Shown here in pieces: positions 1 through 8,821 of a DNA stretch of 64,000 nucleotides (positions are counted from its first letter, which is position 1; every line of letters begins with the position of its first letter). Under the pieces are notes generated by a model. The model was not told the origin of the DNA, searched no databases, and was given only the letters and a program-made list of their open reading frames with translations. Position numbers and translations under genes: made by a program. The DNA lies in the NCBI GenBank assembly GCA_965248805.1, contig CBDFKJ010000005.1:248001-312000 (forward strand). Direction: 5' to 3'. The DNA is from CBDFKJ01 sp965248805 (GTDB lineage: Bacteria > Pseudomonadota > Alphaproteobacteria > UBA6615).

Positions 1-589
1 AGAACTGTTCGCGCAGACGGTCGAGGTTGCCGTGCCATACGGTTTGAACGCCGCGGTCTTGGAACGGTTCAAACCGTGGGCGGTGGCCGTGACCCTAAGT
101 GTGCCGGTGTCCGAAGTCCGAGCCCAGGCTGCCGGCAGTCTCAACTCAGAGGGCCTCTTGGAGGCTCACGCGACGAGCAACCAGATCGCGTTGTATGGGA
201 TCGAAACCTACGACGAGCAGATCGGCCTGTTCGACGGACTTGCCGAGGCCGAACAGATCGAAATGCTGCGCCTCGCCGTCCAGTACAGCGACGTCGTCGA
301 CGAACTATTTGCGCGGCTCGTCGATGCCTATCTGGCGCGCGACCTGAACAAAGTCTATCGCCTGATGGAAGAAATGGCGGTCGGACAGGAGGCGGAGCTT
401 TAGGCCTTCTTCGAGAGCGAGTTGATTGAGGGACGCAACCACCGGATGGTGGAACGCATCCTGCCGCGCCTGGCCGAAGGCAACGCCCTCATCGCTGTCG
501 GCGCGTTGCACCTGCCCGACGAAGCCGGCGTGCTGAGGTTGCTCGAGCAGCGCGGCTACACGATCGCGCGGATGGATGGCGCGCGCTAG
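1..589 (+). pseudogene. TraB/GumN family protein, 5'-truncated by window edge, in-frame amber
   Basis: The reading frame is open from base 2 and matches the C-terminal half of TraB/GumN family proteins, which are usually exported and of unknown or peptidase-like function. Recognisable family features are the KPW segment near the start, the YGIETYDEQIGLFDGL stretch, and a C-terminal AVGALHLPDEAGVLRLLEQRG block at about 500-560. A TAG at 401-403 interrupts the frame, yet the same frame continues with typical family sequence (ELIEGRNHRMVERIL) to a second TAG at 587-589. The gene is therefore recently broken, read through, or mis-sequenced at one base. Its stop overlaps by 3 bases the stop of the convergent glycosylase gene. 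The start lies outside the window. Confidence 0.75.
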
Positions 590-1257
590 CTGTCCGCGTA
601 CAGCGCCAGGATCATGCTGAGTTGACACAACGGCCGGCCCGATTCGGCGGCCCAGGTGTTGAAAGCACTCTGAACGGTGGCGCGCGCCGCCTTGCTCTTG
701 GCCTCGCCGGCAATGACGCCCAGCCGGTTCAGCGCCCGGGTGACGTCCGGCGACAACAGGAACGTGTCCTTGCCCGCCATGCGCAGGAACACCGCGCCGG
801 AGCCGCCGCCCAAGTGGGCGAAGCGTTTGGCGAGATCAGCCCATAATCCGACGATGTCGGTCCCCGGCCACGCGGCGAGATAGGCACCGAAGCTTCCGGA
901 CTGGGCGGCCAGCTCGTCCATGGCCGCGGCGTTGGTGCGTACAGCCTTGATCTTGCCCCAGTGGCGGATGATGCGCTTGTTGCCCATGAGCGCCTCCAGG
1001 TCTTCATCGGATATCGCGCCCGCGGGTTTGGGTTGGAAGCCGTGAAACACCTCCTCGAACGCCGGCCATTTGTTGTCGACCATCTGGTGGCTGAGCCCGG
1101 CGCGGAAGATGCGACGGGCCATCAGCGACAGGTAGCGGTCATCGGTTGTGGCGCGCAGCTTCTTGTCGGTCTGCGGTGTCGGCAATCGGTCCTTCAGCGC
1201 TTTTGCGCCGCCGGCGCGGGCTTCCGCCGCCGCCACGATGGACCCAATGTCACTCAC
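586..1257 (-). CDS. DNA-3-methyladenine glycosylase I-like protein
   Basis: A 223-residue protein of the Tag-type adenine glycosylase family (helix-hairpin-helix superfamily), which would remove alkylated adenines from DNA in base-excision repair. The family pattern is seen in the N-terminal block DDRYLSLMARRIFRAGLSHQ, the WPAFEEVFHGF segment, and the RHWGKIKAVRTNA block that resembles the IRNRxKIxA region of Tag. The zinc-ligand residues typical of E. coli Tag are not evident, so this belongs to the divergent subgroup common in Alphaproteobacteria. The start is a GTG at 1257 with a weak Shine-Dalgarno. It lies 40 bases downstream of sat-cysC on the same strand and may be cotranscribed with it. 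Confidence 0.8.
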   Translation of the reverse strand: MSDIGSIVAAAEARAGGAKALKDRLPTPQTDKKLRATTDDRYLSLMARRIFRAGLSHQMVDNKWPAFEEVFHGFQPKPAGAISDEDLEALMGNKRIIRHWGKIKAVRTNAAAMDELAAQSGSFGAYLAAWPGTDIVGLWADLAKRFAHLGGGSGAVFLRMAGKDTFLLSPDVTRALNRLGVIAGEAKSKAARATVQSAFNTWAAESGRPLCQLSMILALYADS

Positions 1258-1297
1258 GTTGTTACCACCGGCCGCACGTTTCGGTTGCTCGCCTCGA

Positions 1298-3010
1298 CTA
1301 CTTGATCAGGCCCATGTTTTCCAGCTTCAGGAGGATGCGCTGCGCCGCTTCGTCGGGGCTCAGCTCTGCGGTGTTGATATCCAGATCGGGGTCCTCCGGC
1401 GTCTCGTAGGGATCGTCGATGCCGGTGAACTGCTTGATCAAGCCGGCGCGGGCCTTTGCGTAGAGACCCTTGGCGTCGCGCTGCTCGCACACTTCGATCG
1501 GGGTCGAGACGTGCACCTCGACGAAGACGCCGTTGGCCTCGACCATCTCACGTACCGTTTTGCGGACGGAAGCGTAGGGCGCGATCGGGGCGCAGATGGC
1601 GACGCCGCCGGCCTTGGTGATCTCGCTGGCCACGTATCCGATGCGAGTGACGTTGAGATTGCGATGTTCCTCCGAGAAGCCCAGCTCGCTGGACAGATGC
1701 TGGCGCACGTGATCGCCGTCAAGGAGCGTGACCGAGCGGCCGCTGCCCTCCATCAGCTTGACCATCAGTGCCTTCGCGAGCGTCGACTTGCCGCCGCCCG
1801 ACAGGCCGGTAAACAGCACGGTAAATCCCTGACGATGACGCGGCGGATAGCTGCGGTGTAGCTCGGTGATCACCTCCTTGAAGGAAAACCACTCCGGAAC
1901 GTCGATGCCCGCCTGCAGTCGCCGCCGCAGTTCGGTTCCCGATAGCGCCAGCACGGTAACGTCGTCTTTGACCTCGTCGCGCGGGACGTACTGCGCCAGA
2001 TCCTGGACATAGACCATTTCCTTGAACGGGATCATGGCGATGCCAAGCTCGCTCTCCAGCTCCCGCAGCATGTTCTGGGCGTCGTAGGGGCCGTAGAATG
2101 GTTGGCCATGGCTATCGGCGCCGGGGCCGGCATGGTCGCGGCCGACGATGAAGTGCGTGCAGCCGTGGTTCTTGCGAATAATGGCATGCCAAACCGCCTC
2201 GCGCGGCCCGGCCATGCGCATCGCCAGCGGCAATAGGCTGAGAAAAGTGGTCTGGTCGGGATAGAAAGCGAGCACGTGCTCATAGCAGCGCACACGCGAA
2301 TAGTGATCGATATCGCCGGGCTGGGTCATGCCCACGACGGGGTGGATCAGCAGGTTGGCTTCGGCCAGCCGAGCGGCGCGGTAGGTCAGCTCCTGGTGCG
2401 CGCGGTGCATCGGATTGCGGGTCTGGAAGGCGACGATGCGCGACCATCCCCATTGCTCGAACAGTTGGCGCAGTGTCGCTGGATCATGGCGATGCTGCTT
2501 GAAGTCATAGTCGACCGGTCGGGTAACGCCGACCAGCGGTCCGCCCAGATAGGTCTCGTGCGCGCGCTCGAACAGGTGGTTGGCGCCGGGATGGGCACGA
2601 TCCTGCGTGCCGAAGACGCCGCTCGCCTCGCGCGCCTTGTCCGGTTGCCACTTGGAGCCGATCGTCAGGATGGCGATCAGGAACCCTTCGGGATCGCGCA
2701 AGGCGACCCGGTCGCCCACGGCCACGCCGTCGGCGAATTCGGTGGTGACGTCTAAGTTGATCGGAATCGGCCAGACGGTGCCGTCGCCGAGGCGTATATC
2801 GCTGACGACGCTGTCGTAGTCGGCCTGCTCCAGGAAGCCCTGGAGCGGCGAAAAGCCGCCGTTTAGCAGCAATTTGACGTCGCACATCTGGCGGTGGGTC
2901 AGGGTCCAGTTCGGGTAGGTAATCGCCTCGCTCTTCAGGGCGTTGGCGTCATCGGGCGTGGCATAGAGGTCGGTCAAACGGCCGCCATGCGGTCGGATCA
3001 GCTGTGTCAC
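1298..3010 (-). CDS. sat: Bifunctional sulfate adenylyltransferase / adenylylsulfate kinase
   Basis: A fusion enzyme that activates sulfate: ATP sulfurylase makes APS and the C-terminal APS kinase phosphorylates it to PAPS. The N-terminal two thirds is ATP sulfurylase, with the QTRNPMHRAH nucleotide-binding motif and the GRDHAG motif. The last ~190 residues are APS kinase with the P-loop GLSGGGKSTLAK and the LDGDHVR motif. I chose the GTG start at 3010 because AAGGA lies 7-8 bases upstream and the product then begins VTQLIRPHGG, as in relatives; the upstream ATG would add 25 unrelated residues. The product is about 570 residues, normal for the ATPS-APSK order. It probably serves assimilation or sulfation; no sulfite-oxidation genes are nearby. 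Confidence 0.95.
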   Translation of the reverse strand: MTQLIRPHGGRLTDLYATPDDANALKSEAITYPNWTLTHRQMCDVKLLLNGGFSPLQGFLEQADYDSVVSDIRLGDGTVWPIPINLDVTTEFADGVAVGDRVALRDPEGFLIAILTIGSKWQPDKAREASGVFGTQDRAHPGANHLFERAHETYLGGPLVGVTRPVDYDFKQHRHDPATLRQLFEQWGWSRIVAFQTRNPMHRAHQELTYRAARLAEANLLIHPVVGMTQPGDIDHYSRVRCYEHVLAFYPDQTTFLSLLPLAMRMAGPREAVWHAIIRKNHGCTHFIVGRDHAGPGADSHGQPFYGPYDAQNMLRELESELGIAMIPFKEMVYVQDLAQYVPRDEVKDDVTVLALSGTELRRRLQAGIDVPEWFSFKEVITELHRSYPPRHRQGFTVLFTGLSGGGKSTLAKALMVKLMEGSGRSVTLLDGDHVRQHLSSELGFSEEHRNLNVTRIGYVASEITKAGGVAICAPIAPYASVRKTVREMVEANGVFVEVHVSTPIEVCEQRDAKGLYAKARAGLIKQFTGIDDPYETPEDPDLDINTAELSPDEAAQRILLKLENMGLIK

Positions 3011-3189
3011 GAATTTTTTCCTTGAGGTGGGGTGTTTTGCGCAATTGCTGCGGCGCAAAATGCCGGCTCGCGCCCGCCATTGCAATACCGAGTTGCGGCG
3101 GTGCGCGGTATTGGAGCGTCAGGCAAATGTGTCTTGTCCGCGATCGCCGAAACGATAGGCTGATGCCAGGACAATTCGGGGAGTTTGCC

Positions 3190-3666
3190 ATGATGAAACG
3201 CCTTATCGTTGCAGCGGCGCTGGCGGTGTGGTTGCCGGCAAGCGCCATGGCGGGCGGCGACATGTTGATGGCCGAGGACGCCTACAAGTGCGGTGACTTC
3301 TGGACTGCCTTTACCGAGTTCAAGGCGACCGCTGATCAGGGCGACGCAAATGGCCGGTATATGGTCGGTCTGATGTATTGGAACGGCGAGGGTGTGCCGA
3401 ACGATGAGGCCGAGGCCGCGAACTGGTATTTAGTGGCGGCGAACAATGGTGATGTCCGCGCCCAGTTCCAGATCGGCAATTTCTACCACAAGGGCGTAGT
3501 GGTGGAGCAGGATCCGGTGCAAGCCCATTTTTGGTACAGCGTGGCAGCGGAGAGCAGCCACTACTCGGCGACCAAAATGCGTGACGAGCTTGCCGCCCAG
3601 CTTCAGCCGACGCAATTGGCAGAGGCGCAACAACTGGCGCGCGACTGGCGTTCGAACACGAACTAG
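3190..3666 (+). CDS. Exported Sel1-repeat (TPR-like) protein
   Basis: A 158-residue protein with a signal peptide (MMKRLIVAAALAVWLPASAMA) followed by two to three Sel1-like repeats, for example DANGRYMVGLMYWNGEGV and DVRAQFQIGNFYHKG. Such repeats are helical hairpins used for protein-protein contacts; a periplasmic scaffold role is an inference. A GGGGAG Shine-Dalgarno precedes the ATG at 3190. The stop codon is peculiar: the TAG at 3664-3666 consists of the TA target duplication of the downstream IS630 plus the first base of that element. The uninterrupted target also read AAC TAG CAC, so the protein end is unchanged. The gene's likely terminator at 4828-4854 is now separated from it by 1.1 kb. 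Confidence 0.85.
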   Translation: MMKRLIVAAALAVWLPASAMAGGDMLMAEDAYKCGDFWTAFTEFKATADQGDANGRYMVGLMYWNGEGVPNDEAEAANWYLVAANNGDVRAQFQIGNFYHKGVVVEQDPVQAHFWYSVAAESSHYSATKMRDELAAQLQPTQLAEAQQLARDWRSNTN

Positions 3667-4799
3667 TGGATTGATCGGAATGAAAGAGTCCGAATTGGGA
3701 TTCCGTATTTTGCTGTGTTATGCGAATCTGGCGCATGCGCAGTGGAATCTCCTTCACCCTATCCGCCGGCGACCGTCAGCGATTGCGCGCGGTCGTCGCG
3801 GATCCCAAGAGCCCGCAGAAACACGTCTGGCGGGCACATATTGTCCTTCTCAGCGGCGAGGGTCTGGGCACCTCGGCGATCATGACCGAGACCGGCAAGT
3901 CCAAGACCTGCGTGTGGCGCTGGCAAGAGCGGTTCATGCACGAGGGTGTCGGCGGCCTGCTTCGCGACAAGTCCCGTCCGCCCGGCAAGGCGCCGGTCCC
4001 GCTCGATCGTGTCGCCGAGATCGTGCGCCTGACGCAGCAACCGCCGCCGTTTGAGGCGACCCACTGGACGTTGCGCGCGATCGCCAGGGCGGCCGGTATT
4101 GCCGCCTCGACGGTGCAGGCGATCTGGAAGGCTCACGGTCTCAGCCCGCACCGCTGGCGCAACTTCAAGCTGTCGACCGACCCTGCCTTCGCCGAGAAAC
4201 TCACCGATATCGTCGGCCTGTATGTCGACCCGCCGGCCCATGCGGTGGTGTTGTCGATCGATGAGAAGTCACAGATCCAGGCGCTCGACCGCCGGTCTGC
4301 CGATGAAGAAGGGACGCGCCGGCACCATGACTACAAACGGCACGGCACGACCACGCTGTTTGCGGCGCTCAACGTTCTGGACGGAACGGTGATCGGCCAG
4401 AACATGCAGCGCCACCGCCATCAGGAGTTCATCCGCTTCCTCAGCCGCATCGAGCGCACGGTGCCGGCGGACAAGGCCATCCACGCGATCGTCGACAACT
4501 ACGCGGCGCACAACAAGGACAAGGTCCGCGCCTGGCTCGCCCGCCATCCGCGCTGGACTTTCCACTTCACACCGACCTCCTGCTCGTGGCTCAATGCCGT
4601 CGAGGGCTTCTTCGCAAAACTCACCCGGCGGCGGCTCAAGCACGGCGTCTTCCATTCCGTCGTCGATCTCCAGGCCGCAATCAACCGCTTCGTCCGCGAA
4701 TACAATGCGGCCAACCCACAGCCATTCATATGGAAAGCCGACCCCGACGACATCATCGCAGCCCGAAACCGAGGGTTCCAAACTTTGGAATCAATCCAC
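3666..4799 (+). mobile_element. IS630 family insertion sequence, full-length copy A
   Basis: A 1134-bp element with terminal inverted repeats beginning GTGGATTGAT at both ends, flanked by TA duplications at 3664-3665 and 4800-4801. The empty site was CTAG. It carries one DDE transposase gene running almost end to end. Compared with copy B it differs at a few bases (GKAP versus GEAP, AIA versus AMA, LSRIE versus LNRIE, and aactttgg versus aacgttgg at the right end). It landed in the stop codon of the Sel1 gene. Confidence 0.95.
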
Positions 4800-4802
4800 T
4801 AG
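3720..4802 (+). CDS. IS630 family transposase, copy A
   Basis: A 360-residue transposase with an N-terminal helix-turn-helix region (about residues 1-85, including the TGKSKTCVWRWQERF recognition segment). A second HTH-like part (ARAAGIAASTVQAIWKAHGL) and the DDE catalytic core follow. Catalytic acidic residues lie in VLSIDEKSQ, AIVDNYAAH and WLNAVEGFF. The stop codon TAG (4800-4802) is not part of the element: it is the TA duplication plus the G of the CTAG target. The gene appears intact and could supply transposase in trans to the deleted copies in the window. Confidence 0.93.
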   Translation: MRIWRMRSGISFTLSAGDRQRLRAVVADPKSPQKHVWRAHIVLLSGEGLGTSAIMTETGKSKTCVWRWQERFMHEGVGGLLRDKSRPPGKAPVPLDRVAEIVRLTQQPPPFEATHWTLRAIARAAGIAASTVQAIWKAHGLSPHRWRNFKLSTDPAFAEKLTDIVGLYVDPPAHAVVLSIDEKSQIQALDRRSADEEGTRRHHDYKRHGTTTLFAALNVLDGTVIGQNMQRHRHQEFIRFLSRIERTVPADKAIHAIVDNYAAHNKDKVRAWLARHPRWTFHFTPTSCSWLNAVEGFFAKLTRRRLKHGVFHSVVDLQAAINRFVREYNAANPQPFIWKADPDDIIAARNRGFQTLESIH

Positions 4803-4827
4803 CACCAATTCCTGAGCAGACGTGGAA

Positions 4828-4854
4828 GCGCCGGCCCATTGGGCCGGCGCTTTT
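4828..4854 (+). terminator. Rho-independent terminator, probably of the Sel1 gene
   Basis: A perfect 10-bp stem (GCGCCGGCCC / GGGCCGGCGC) with an ATT loop is followed by TTTT. In the pre-insertion arrangement it lay about 25 bases after the Sel1-repeat stop codon. It now lies just outside the right end of IS630 copy A, and may also terminate transposase transcripts. Confidence 0.75.
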
Positions 4855-4886
4855 CCGCGCGGCTTGAAGCCCGATCGGCCGCCGGT

Positions 4887-5753
4887 TCAATCGGTCGCCA
4901 GTGCGGCCAGTCCGGCGCGGTAGTCGGGGTAGATGAGTTTCACGCCGAGCTCCGTCTTGATCCGGGTATTGGCCACGCGCTTGCTCTCGGCGTAGAAGCT
5001 GCGCGCCATCGGGCTGAGTTGCGCCTCATCGAACGGTACCTCCGGCGGCGGTTGCACATCCAGCAGATGGCACGCGTGCGCCACAACGTCTTGCGGCGGC
5101 GCCGGGGCATCGTCGGCGACGTTGTAGACCGCGCCAGGCTCGGGGCGCGACATCGACGCTCGCAGCACCTGCACGATGTCGGCGACATGGATGCGACTGA
5201 ACACCTGGCCAGGTTTGACGACACGCCGGGCGGTTCCCGAGCTGGCCTGCGTCAGGGCGTTTCGGCCGGGGCCGTAGATGCCGGCGAGGCGAAAGACATG
5301 GACCGGGACGCCGTGATCGGTCCACAGCGCGCGCCACCTCTCCTCGGCCGCCACGCGCCGCCGCCCACGCTCGGTCGCCGGTGTCAGCGCCGACGCCTCG
5401 TCCACCCAGCCGCCGGTGCGGTCGCCATAGACCCCGGTCGTCGACAGGTAGCCGACCCAGGATAGTCGCGAAGCCCGCGCGATCAGATCGCCGGCGTGCG
5501 CCTCCAACACCGGATCCCCGGCCTCGTCGGGTGGCACCGAGCTCAGCACGTTCGTCACGCCCGCCAGCGCCCGTTCGCTCGGCAGCGGACGGCCGTGATC
5601 GAGCACAAACGCCTCGATCCCGCTATCGCCGAGCGCTCGCGCCTTTGCGGCGTCACGCGTGGTGCCGCGGAGTGTCCAGCCCTCGCGGCGCAGGTCATCG
5701 GCAAGCGCTTGCGCCGTATAGCCTACGCCGAAGCAGAAGAGCGTCCGCGGCAT
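4887..5753 (-). CDS. SDR / NAD-dependent epimerase family protein (YeeZ-like)
   Basis: A 288-residue extended short-chain dehydrogenase. The N-terminal Rossmann motif is FCFGVGYTAQALA (a GxGxxA-type variant). The catalytic-region segment STTGVYGDRTGGWVDE carries the Tyr of the SDR active site, and the C-terminal half has the IHVADIVQVL and AVYNVADD segments typical of NAD-dependent epimerase/dehydratases. Its substrate is not predictable. The ATG at 5753 is preferred over a TTG three bases upstream. It starts 6 bases after the stop of fzlA, so both are probably translated from one mRNA. Confidence 0.85.
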   Translation of the reverse strand: MPRTLFCFGVGYTAQALADDLRREGWTLRGTTRDAAKARALGDSGIEAFVLDHGRPLPSERALAGVTNVLSSVPPDEAGDPVLEAHAGDLIARASRLSWVGYLSTTGVYGDRTGGWVDEASALTPATERGRRRVAAEERWRALWTDHGVPVHVFRLAGIYGPGRNALTQASSGTARRVVKPGQVFSRIHVADIVQVLRASMSRPEPGAVYNVADDAPAPPQDVVAHACHLLDVQPPPEVPFDEAQLSPMARSFYAESKRVANTRIKTELGVKLIYPDYRAGLAALATD

Positions 5754-5759
5754 CAAGCG

Positions 5760-6428
5760 CTAGAAATCGAGCTCGGCATAGTGAGCGGGTGCGGCAATGC
5801 CGGGCACCGCGTCGGTCAGAAGCGGCCGAAAGCTGGGCCGCGACTTGATGCGTGCGTACCAGTCCTTGGCGCCTTCATGCTCGGCCCACGGCACATGGTC
5901 CATGTAGTCCAGGCACGATAAGTGTGCGGCGGCGCTGAAGTCGGCCAATGACAACTGATCGCCGGCCAGCCATTTCCGCGCGTCGGTCAGATAGGCGATG
6001 TAGTCGAGGTGATGGTGGATGTTGGCGATCCCGGCCCGGATCGCCGACGTATCGGGGCCGCCGCCGCCGACGAAGCGGCGGTACAGCTTCTCCTCGACAA
6101 GGTGCCGCGTGACTTCGTCCCAGAACCGCCCGTTGAACCAGCCAACCAGGCGGCGCATCTCGGCGCGTGCCGTCGGTTCGCCCGGTATCAATGGCGGCTC
6201 CGGATGGCACTCGTCAAGATACTCGCAAATCGCAACGGTGTCGGCGAGCGCGGTGCCGTCCTCCTGCAATAAGACCGGCACCTCGCCGGCGGGATTGAGG
6301 GCGAGAAAGGTCTCGCGCCGCTCCCATACCTTCTCGATCTCGAGTGCGAACTCCAGCTTCTTCTCAGCCAGCACCAGGCGCACGGTGCGGCAGAACGGCG
6401 ACAGCTGTTGGTAGAACAGGACGCGCAT
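5760..6428 (-). CDS. fzlA: FtsZ-localised GST-like protein FzlA
   Basis: A 222-residue glutathione S-transferase fold protein. The N-terminal thioredoxin-like domain reads FYQQLSPFCRTVRLVLAEKK, then NPAGEVPVLL, and a helical C-terminal domain follows. The extreme C-terminus (IAAPAHYAELDF) matches the conserved tail of FzlA, the alphaproteobacterial protein that binds FtsZ and regulates septal curvature and constriction. Known FzlA does not bind glutathione, so a detoxification role is less likely. It is first in a two-gene operon with the SDR gene. The FzlA tail is one of the better taxonomic markers in the window. Confidence 0.82.
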   Translation of the reverse strand: MRVLFYQQLSPFCRTVRLVLAEKKLEFALEIEKVWERRETFLALNPAGEVPVLLQEDGTALADTVAICEYLDECHPEPPLIPGEPTARAEMRRLVGWFNGRFWDEVTRHLVEEKLYRRFVGGGGPDTSAIRAGIANIHHHLDYIAYLTDARKWLAGDQLSLADFSAAAHLSCLDYMDHVPWAEHEGAKDWYARIKSRPSFRPLLTDAVPGIAAPAHYAELDF

Positions 6429-6522
6429 GCGCTCACTGTATCCCGCCCATAGTCCGACGCAAGCGATGTGGCCGCACGGGACGGGCTTGTCAAAGCCGGC
6501 CGGCGCCGCGCATGACTAGCTG

Positions 6523-7470
6523 ATGACCACCTATGTGCTCCGCCGCCTTTTCGCGTTCGCAGTCTCGCTACTCGCCGCCAGCGTCATCATCTTTTTGGTG
6601 CTGGAAGTGTTGCCCGGCGATCCGGCCCTGTTGATCCTGGGCGTGAATGCCCAGCCCGACACGTTGGCGGCGCTACGCGCGGAGATGGGTTTGGATCGGC
6701 CTGCGCTCGTGCGCTACCTGGCCTGGATCGCGGACTTCTCCCGCGGTGAATTGGGCGTGAGCCATACCTATGGCGTGCCGGTGGCGAGGCTCGTCGCCGA
6801 ACGCTTGTCGATCACGATGCCGCTGGCGCTGGGGGCGTTCGTGCTGTCGACGCTGGTGGCGCTGCCGTTGAGCGTCTTGGCGGCCAGCCGCCGTGGCCGT
6901 GCCGCCGACTACGGCGTCATGGCCTTCGCGCAAATCGGTTTGGCGATCCCGGAATTCTGGTTCGCGATCCTGCTGGTCCTGCTGTTTGCGGTGCGGCTGG
7001 GCTGGTTTCCGTCCGGAGGCTTTGCGGGTTGGGAGGCGGGCGCCGGGGCGGCCGTGTGGTCGCTGCTCCTGCCGGCGGTGGCGCTCGCCGTGTCGCAGGC
7101 GGCGATACTGGCGCGGGTGACGCGATCTTCCGTCATCGAAGCGATGAGTGCCGACTACGTGCGCACGGCTCGCGCCAAAGGCGTGAGCGAGGCGGCAATC
7201 CTGTTCCGTCACGTGCTGCGCAACGCCTTGACGCCCATGGTCACCATCATGGGCTTGCAACTGGCATTCCTGCTCGCCGGCGTCATCGTGGTCGAGAACG
7301 TGTTCTTCCTGCCGGGCCTGGGCCGGCTGTTGTATCAGGCGGTCAGCCAGCGCGACGTGATCGTCGTGCGCGACGTGGTTCTGCTGCTGGTCGCGATGGT
7401 GGTCGCGGTCAATTTCGTGGTCGACGTCGCCTATGCGGTGATCGATCCGCGCCCCAAGGCCATGGCGTGA
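6523..7470 (+). CDS. ABC transporter permease, dipeptide/oligopeptide type (DppB-like)
   Basis: A 315-residue inner-membrane permease with six predicted membrane segments. Family marks are the start YVLRRLFAFAVSLL, the VLPGDPA motif, and the EAA loop DYVRTARAKGVSEAAILFRHVLRNAL, which contacts the ATPase. It would form half of the membrane pore for peptides, nickel or related substrates. The downstream dppC-like gene starts on GTG overlapping the TGA stop, showing translational coupling. No substrate-binding protein or ATPase genes follow, so the system is incomplete here. Confidence 0.92.
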   Translation: MTTYVLRRLFAFAVSLLAASVIIFLVLEVLPGDPALLILGVNAQPDTLAALRAEMGLDRPALVRYLAWIADFSRGELGVSHTYGVPVARLVAERLSITMPLALGAFVLSTLVALPLSVLAASRRGRAADYGVMAFAQIGLAIPEFWFAILLVLLFAVRLGWFPSGGFAGWEAGAGAAVWSLLLPAVALAVSQAAILARVTRSSVIEAMSADYVRTARAKGVSEAAILFRHVLRNALTPMVTIMGLQLAFLLAGVIVVENVFFLPGLGRLLYQAVSQRDVIVVRDVVLLLVAMVVAVNFVVDVAYAVIDPRPKAMA

Positions 7471-8321
7471 GCGGCATTGCCCAAACTTCGGCGCAGCTGC
7501 CGCGACGCCGTATCAATCTGACGGTCGGCGCGGCCCTGGTCGGCGCCGTTGTGCTCGCGGCCGGCGTGTCCTTCATCTGGCTGCCTTATCCGTGCGATGT
7601 CATGGACCTGCCGGCCCGGTTGCAGGGACCCTCGGCGGCGCACTGGCTGGGCACCGATCAATTCGGGCGCGATGTCGCCGCCCGCATCATGGTCGGCGCC
7701 CGCAACTCGATCGCCGTGGGGGTCGTGGCTGTCGGTATCGGCGTCGCGTTCGGCGTCGCGTTGGGCGCCGTGGCGGCGGCGCGACGGGGCTGGGTGGACG
7801 AGGCGGTAATGCGCTTGGGCGACGTGATCTTTGCCTTTCCGGCCATCATCTCCGCCGTGCTGATCACCACCTATCTGGGGCCGGGTGCGGTCAACGCCAT
7901 GATCGCGATCGGTATCTTCAACGTGCCGGTGTTCGCGCGCGTCACCCGCGGCGCCGCGTTGCAGATCTGGGGGCTGGAATATACGCGGGCCGCCATCGCG
8001 ATCGGCAAGGGGCCGATCGGGATCACGCTCGACCACGTGTTGCCCAACATCGCCTCGATGCTGATCGTGCAGGCCACGATCCAGTTTGCCGTCGCCATTC
8101 TGGCGGAAGCCGCGCTCAGCTATCTCGGCTTGGGCGCGCAGCCGCCGCAGCCGAGCTGGGGACGGATGTTGTTCGATGCCCAGACCATGATGGTCCTATC
8201 GCCGACCCTGGCAATCTTTCCCGGTCTGGCCATCGGCCTTGCGGTGCTGGGTCTCAACCTGCTCGGAGATGGCCTGCGCGACGCGCTGGATCCGCGATTG
8301 CGGCCGTTGAGTGTCCGCTAG
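7467..8321 (+). CDS. ABC transporter permease, dipeptide/oligopeptide type (DppC-like)
   Basis: A 284-residue partner permease. The GTG start at 7467 overlaps the upstream TGA. It shows the GTDQFGRDVAARIMVGARNS motif characteristic of DppC/OppC proteins, the EAA loop near EYTRAAIAIGKGPIGI, and the C-terminal GLAVLGLNLLGDGLRDALDPR signature. The usual downstream ATPase genes (dppD, dppF) are missing. The sequence after the stop is non-coding and contains only a remnant of an unrelated substrate-binding-protein family, so ATPases must come from elsewhere or the operon has lost its 3' part. Confidence 0.92.
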   Translation: MSGIAQTSAQLPRRRINLTVGAALVGAVVLAAGVSFIWLPYPCDVMDLPARLQGPSAAHWLGTDQFGRDVAARIMVGARNSIAVGVVAVGIGVAFGVALGAVAAARRGWVDEAVMRLGDVIFAFPAIISAVLITTYLGPGAVNAMIAIGIFNVPVFARVTRGAALQIWGLEYTRAAIAIGKGPIGITLDHVLPNIASMLIVQATIQFAVAILAEAALSYLGLGAQPPQPSWGRMLFDAQTMMVLSPTLAIFPGLAIGLAVLGLNLLGDGLRDALDPRLRPLSVR

Positions 8322-8689
8322 ACCCGATAGCTGACACTATGATCGCGATGTCCGCCAGTCGCCCACATCGGCGTCCCGTTGGCCATAAAAGTGAACCGTG
8401 ACGCTGCGGAGAAACCCGGCCTGACGATCCCTGACACTATTCTGTCCCGTGCGAATGAGATAGTTCGATAACGGGCCTCCGCGAAGCTCGGCGGCAGAGT
8501 TGTTTTTGCCGCCGAGCATCATCGGCGGGGTTCAAACCATCTGAGACTAAGGCCCACTGTGAACTGCGGTGCGATTTCTGGTCTGGGTCAGTTCCGGTCG
8601 TTCCCGTGTTCGCTAGGGTCGAGCGTGGCTGATCAAACCGCCCGCCGGAACAGCATTTGCTTGCCGGTAGGTCGTCGGCATGCCGGCCG
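8322..8689. other. Non-coding stretch after the ABC permeases
   Basis: No convincing gene is seen. The stretch holds two copies of CTGACACTAT about 100 bases apart (near 8330 and 8430) and a perfect 11-bp inverted repeat, GCTCGGCGGCA / TGCCGCCGAGC, at 8486-8517. The repeat has no T-run after it. This looks like eroded sequence where the rest of the transporter operon might have been. Confidence 0.5.
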
Positions 8690-8821
8690 CGCGCGCTCCA
8701 GCGCAATCGGTTGGTAAAGGTCGGGGTCACGGTCTCTATACCGGATTTCGTAACGGACATTCTCGCCGTCGACATAGCCGAGGTCGCTCATGCCCTGAAC
8801 GAAGGCATCAGCGAAACCCAA
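8690..8821 (-). pseudogene. Fragment of ABC transporter substrate-binding protein (PF04392-like)
   Basis: About 44 residues resemble the family: FADAFVQGMSDLGYVDGENV, then YEIRYRDRDPDLYQPIALE. Intact ABC_sub_bind proteins have a similar QGLRELGYVEGQN-type block followed by RWAEGR. Neither the N-terminal signal peptide nor the rest of the protein is present on either side. It is a small remnant, unrelated to the DppBC system upstream. Confidence 0.45.

Noticed and set aside
4269..4781. A conserved frame antisense to the IS630 transposase, present in every copy
   Set aside because: It is conserved only because the element is repeated; it has no motif or ribosome-binding site.
8322..8517. Remnant of another insertion sequence near the repeated CTGACACTAT
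   Set aside because: There are only two short direct repeats and a hairpin, with no transposase sequence or matching ends.
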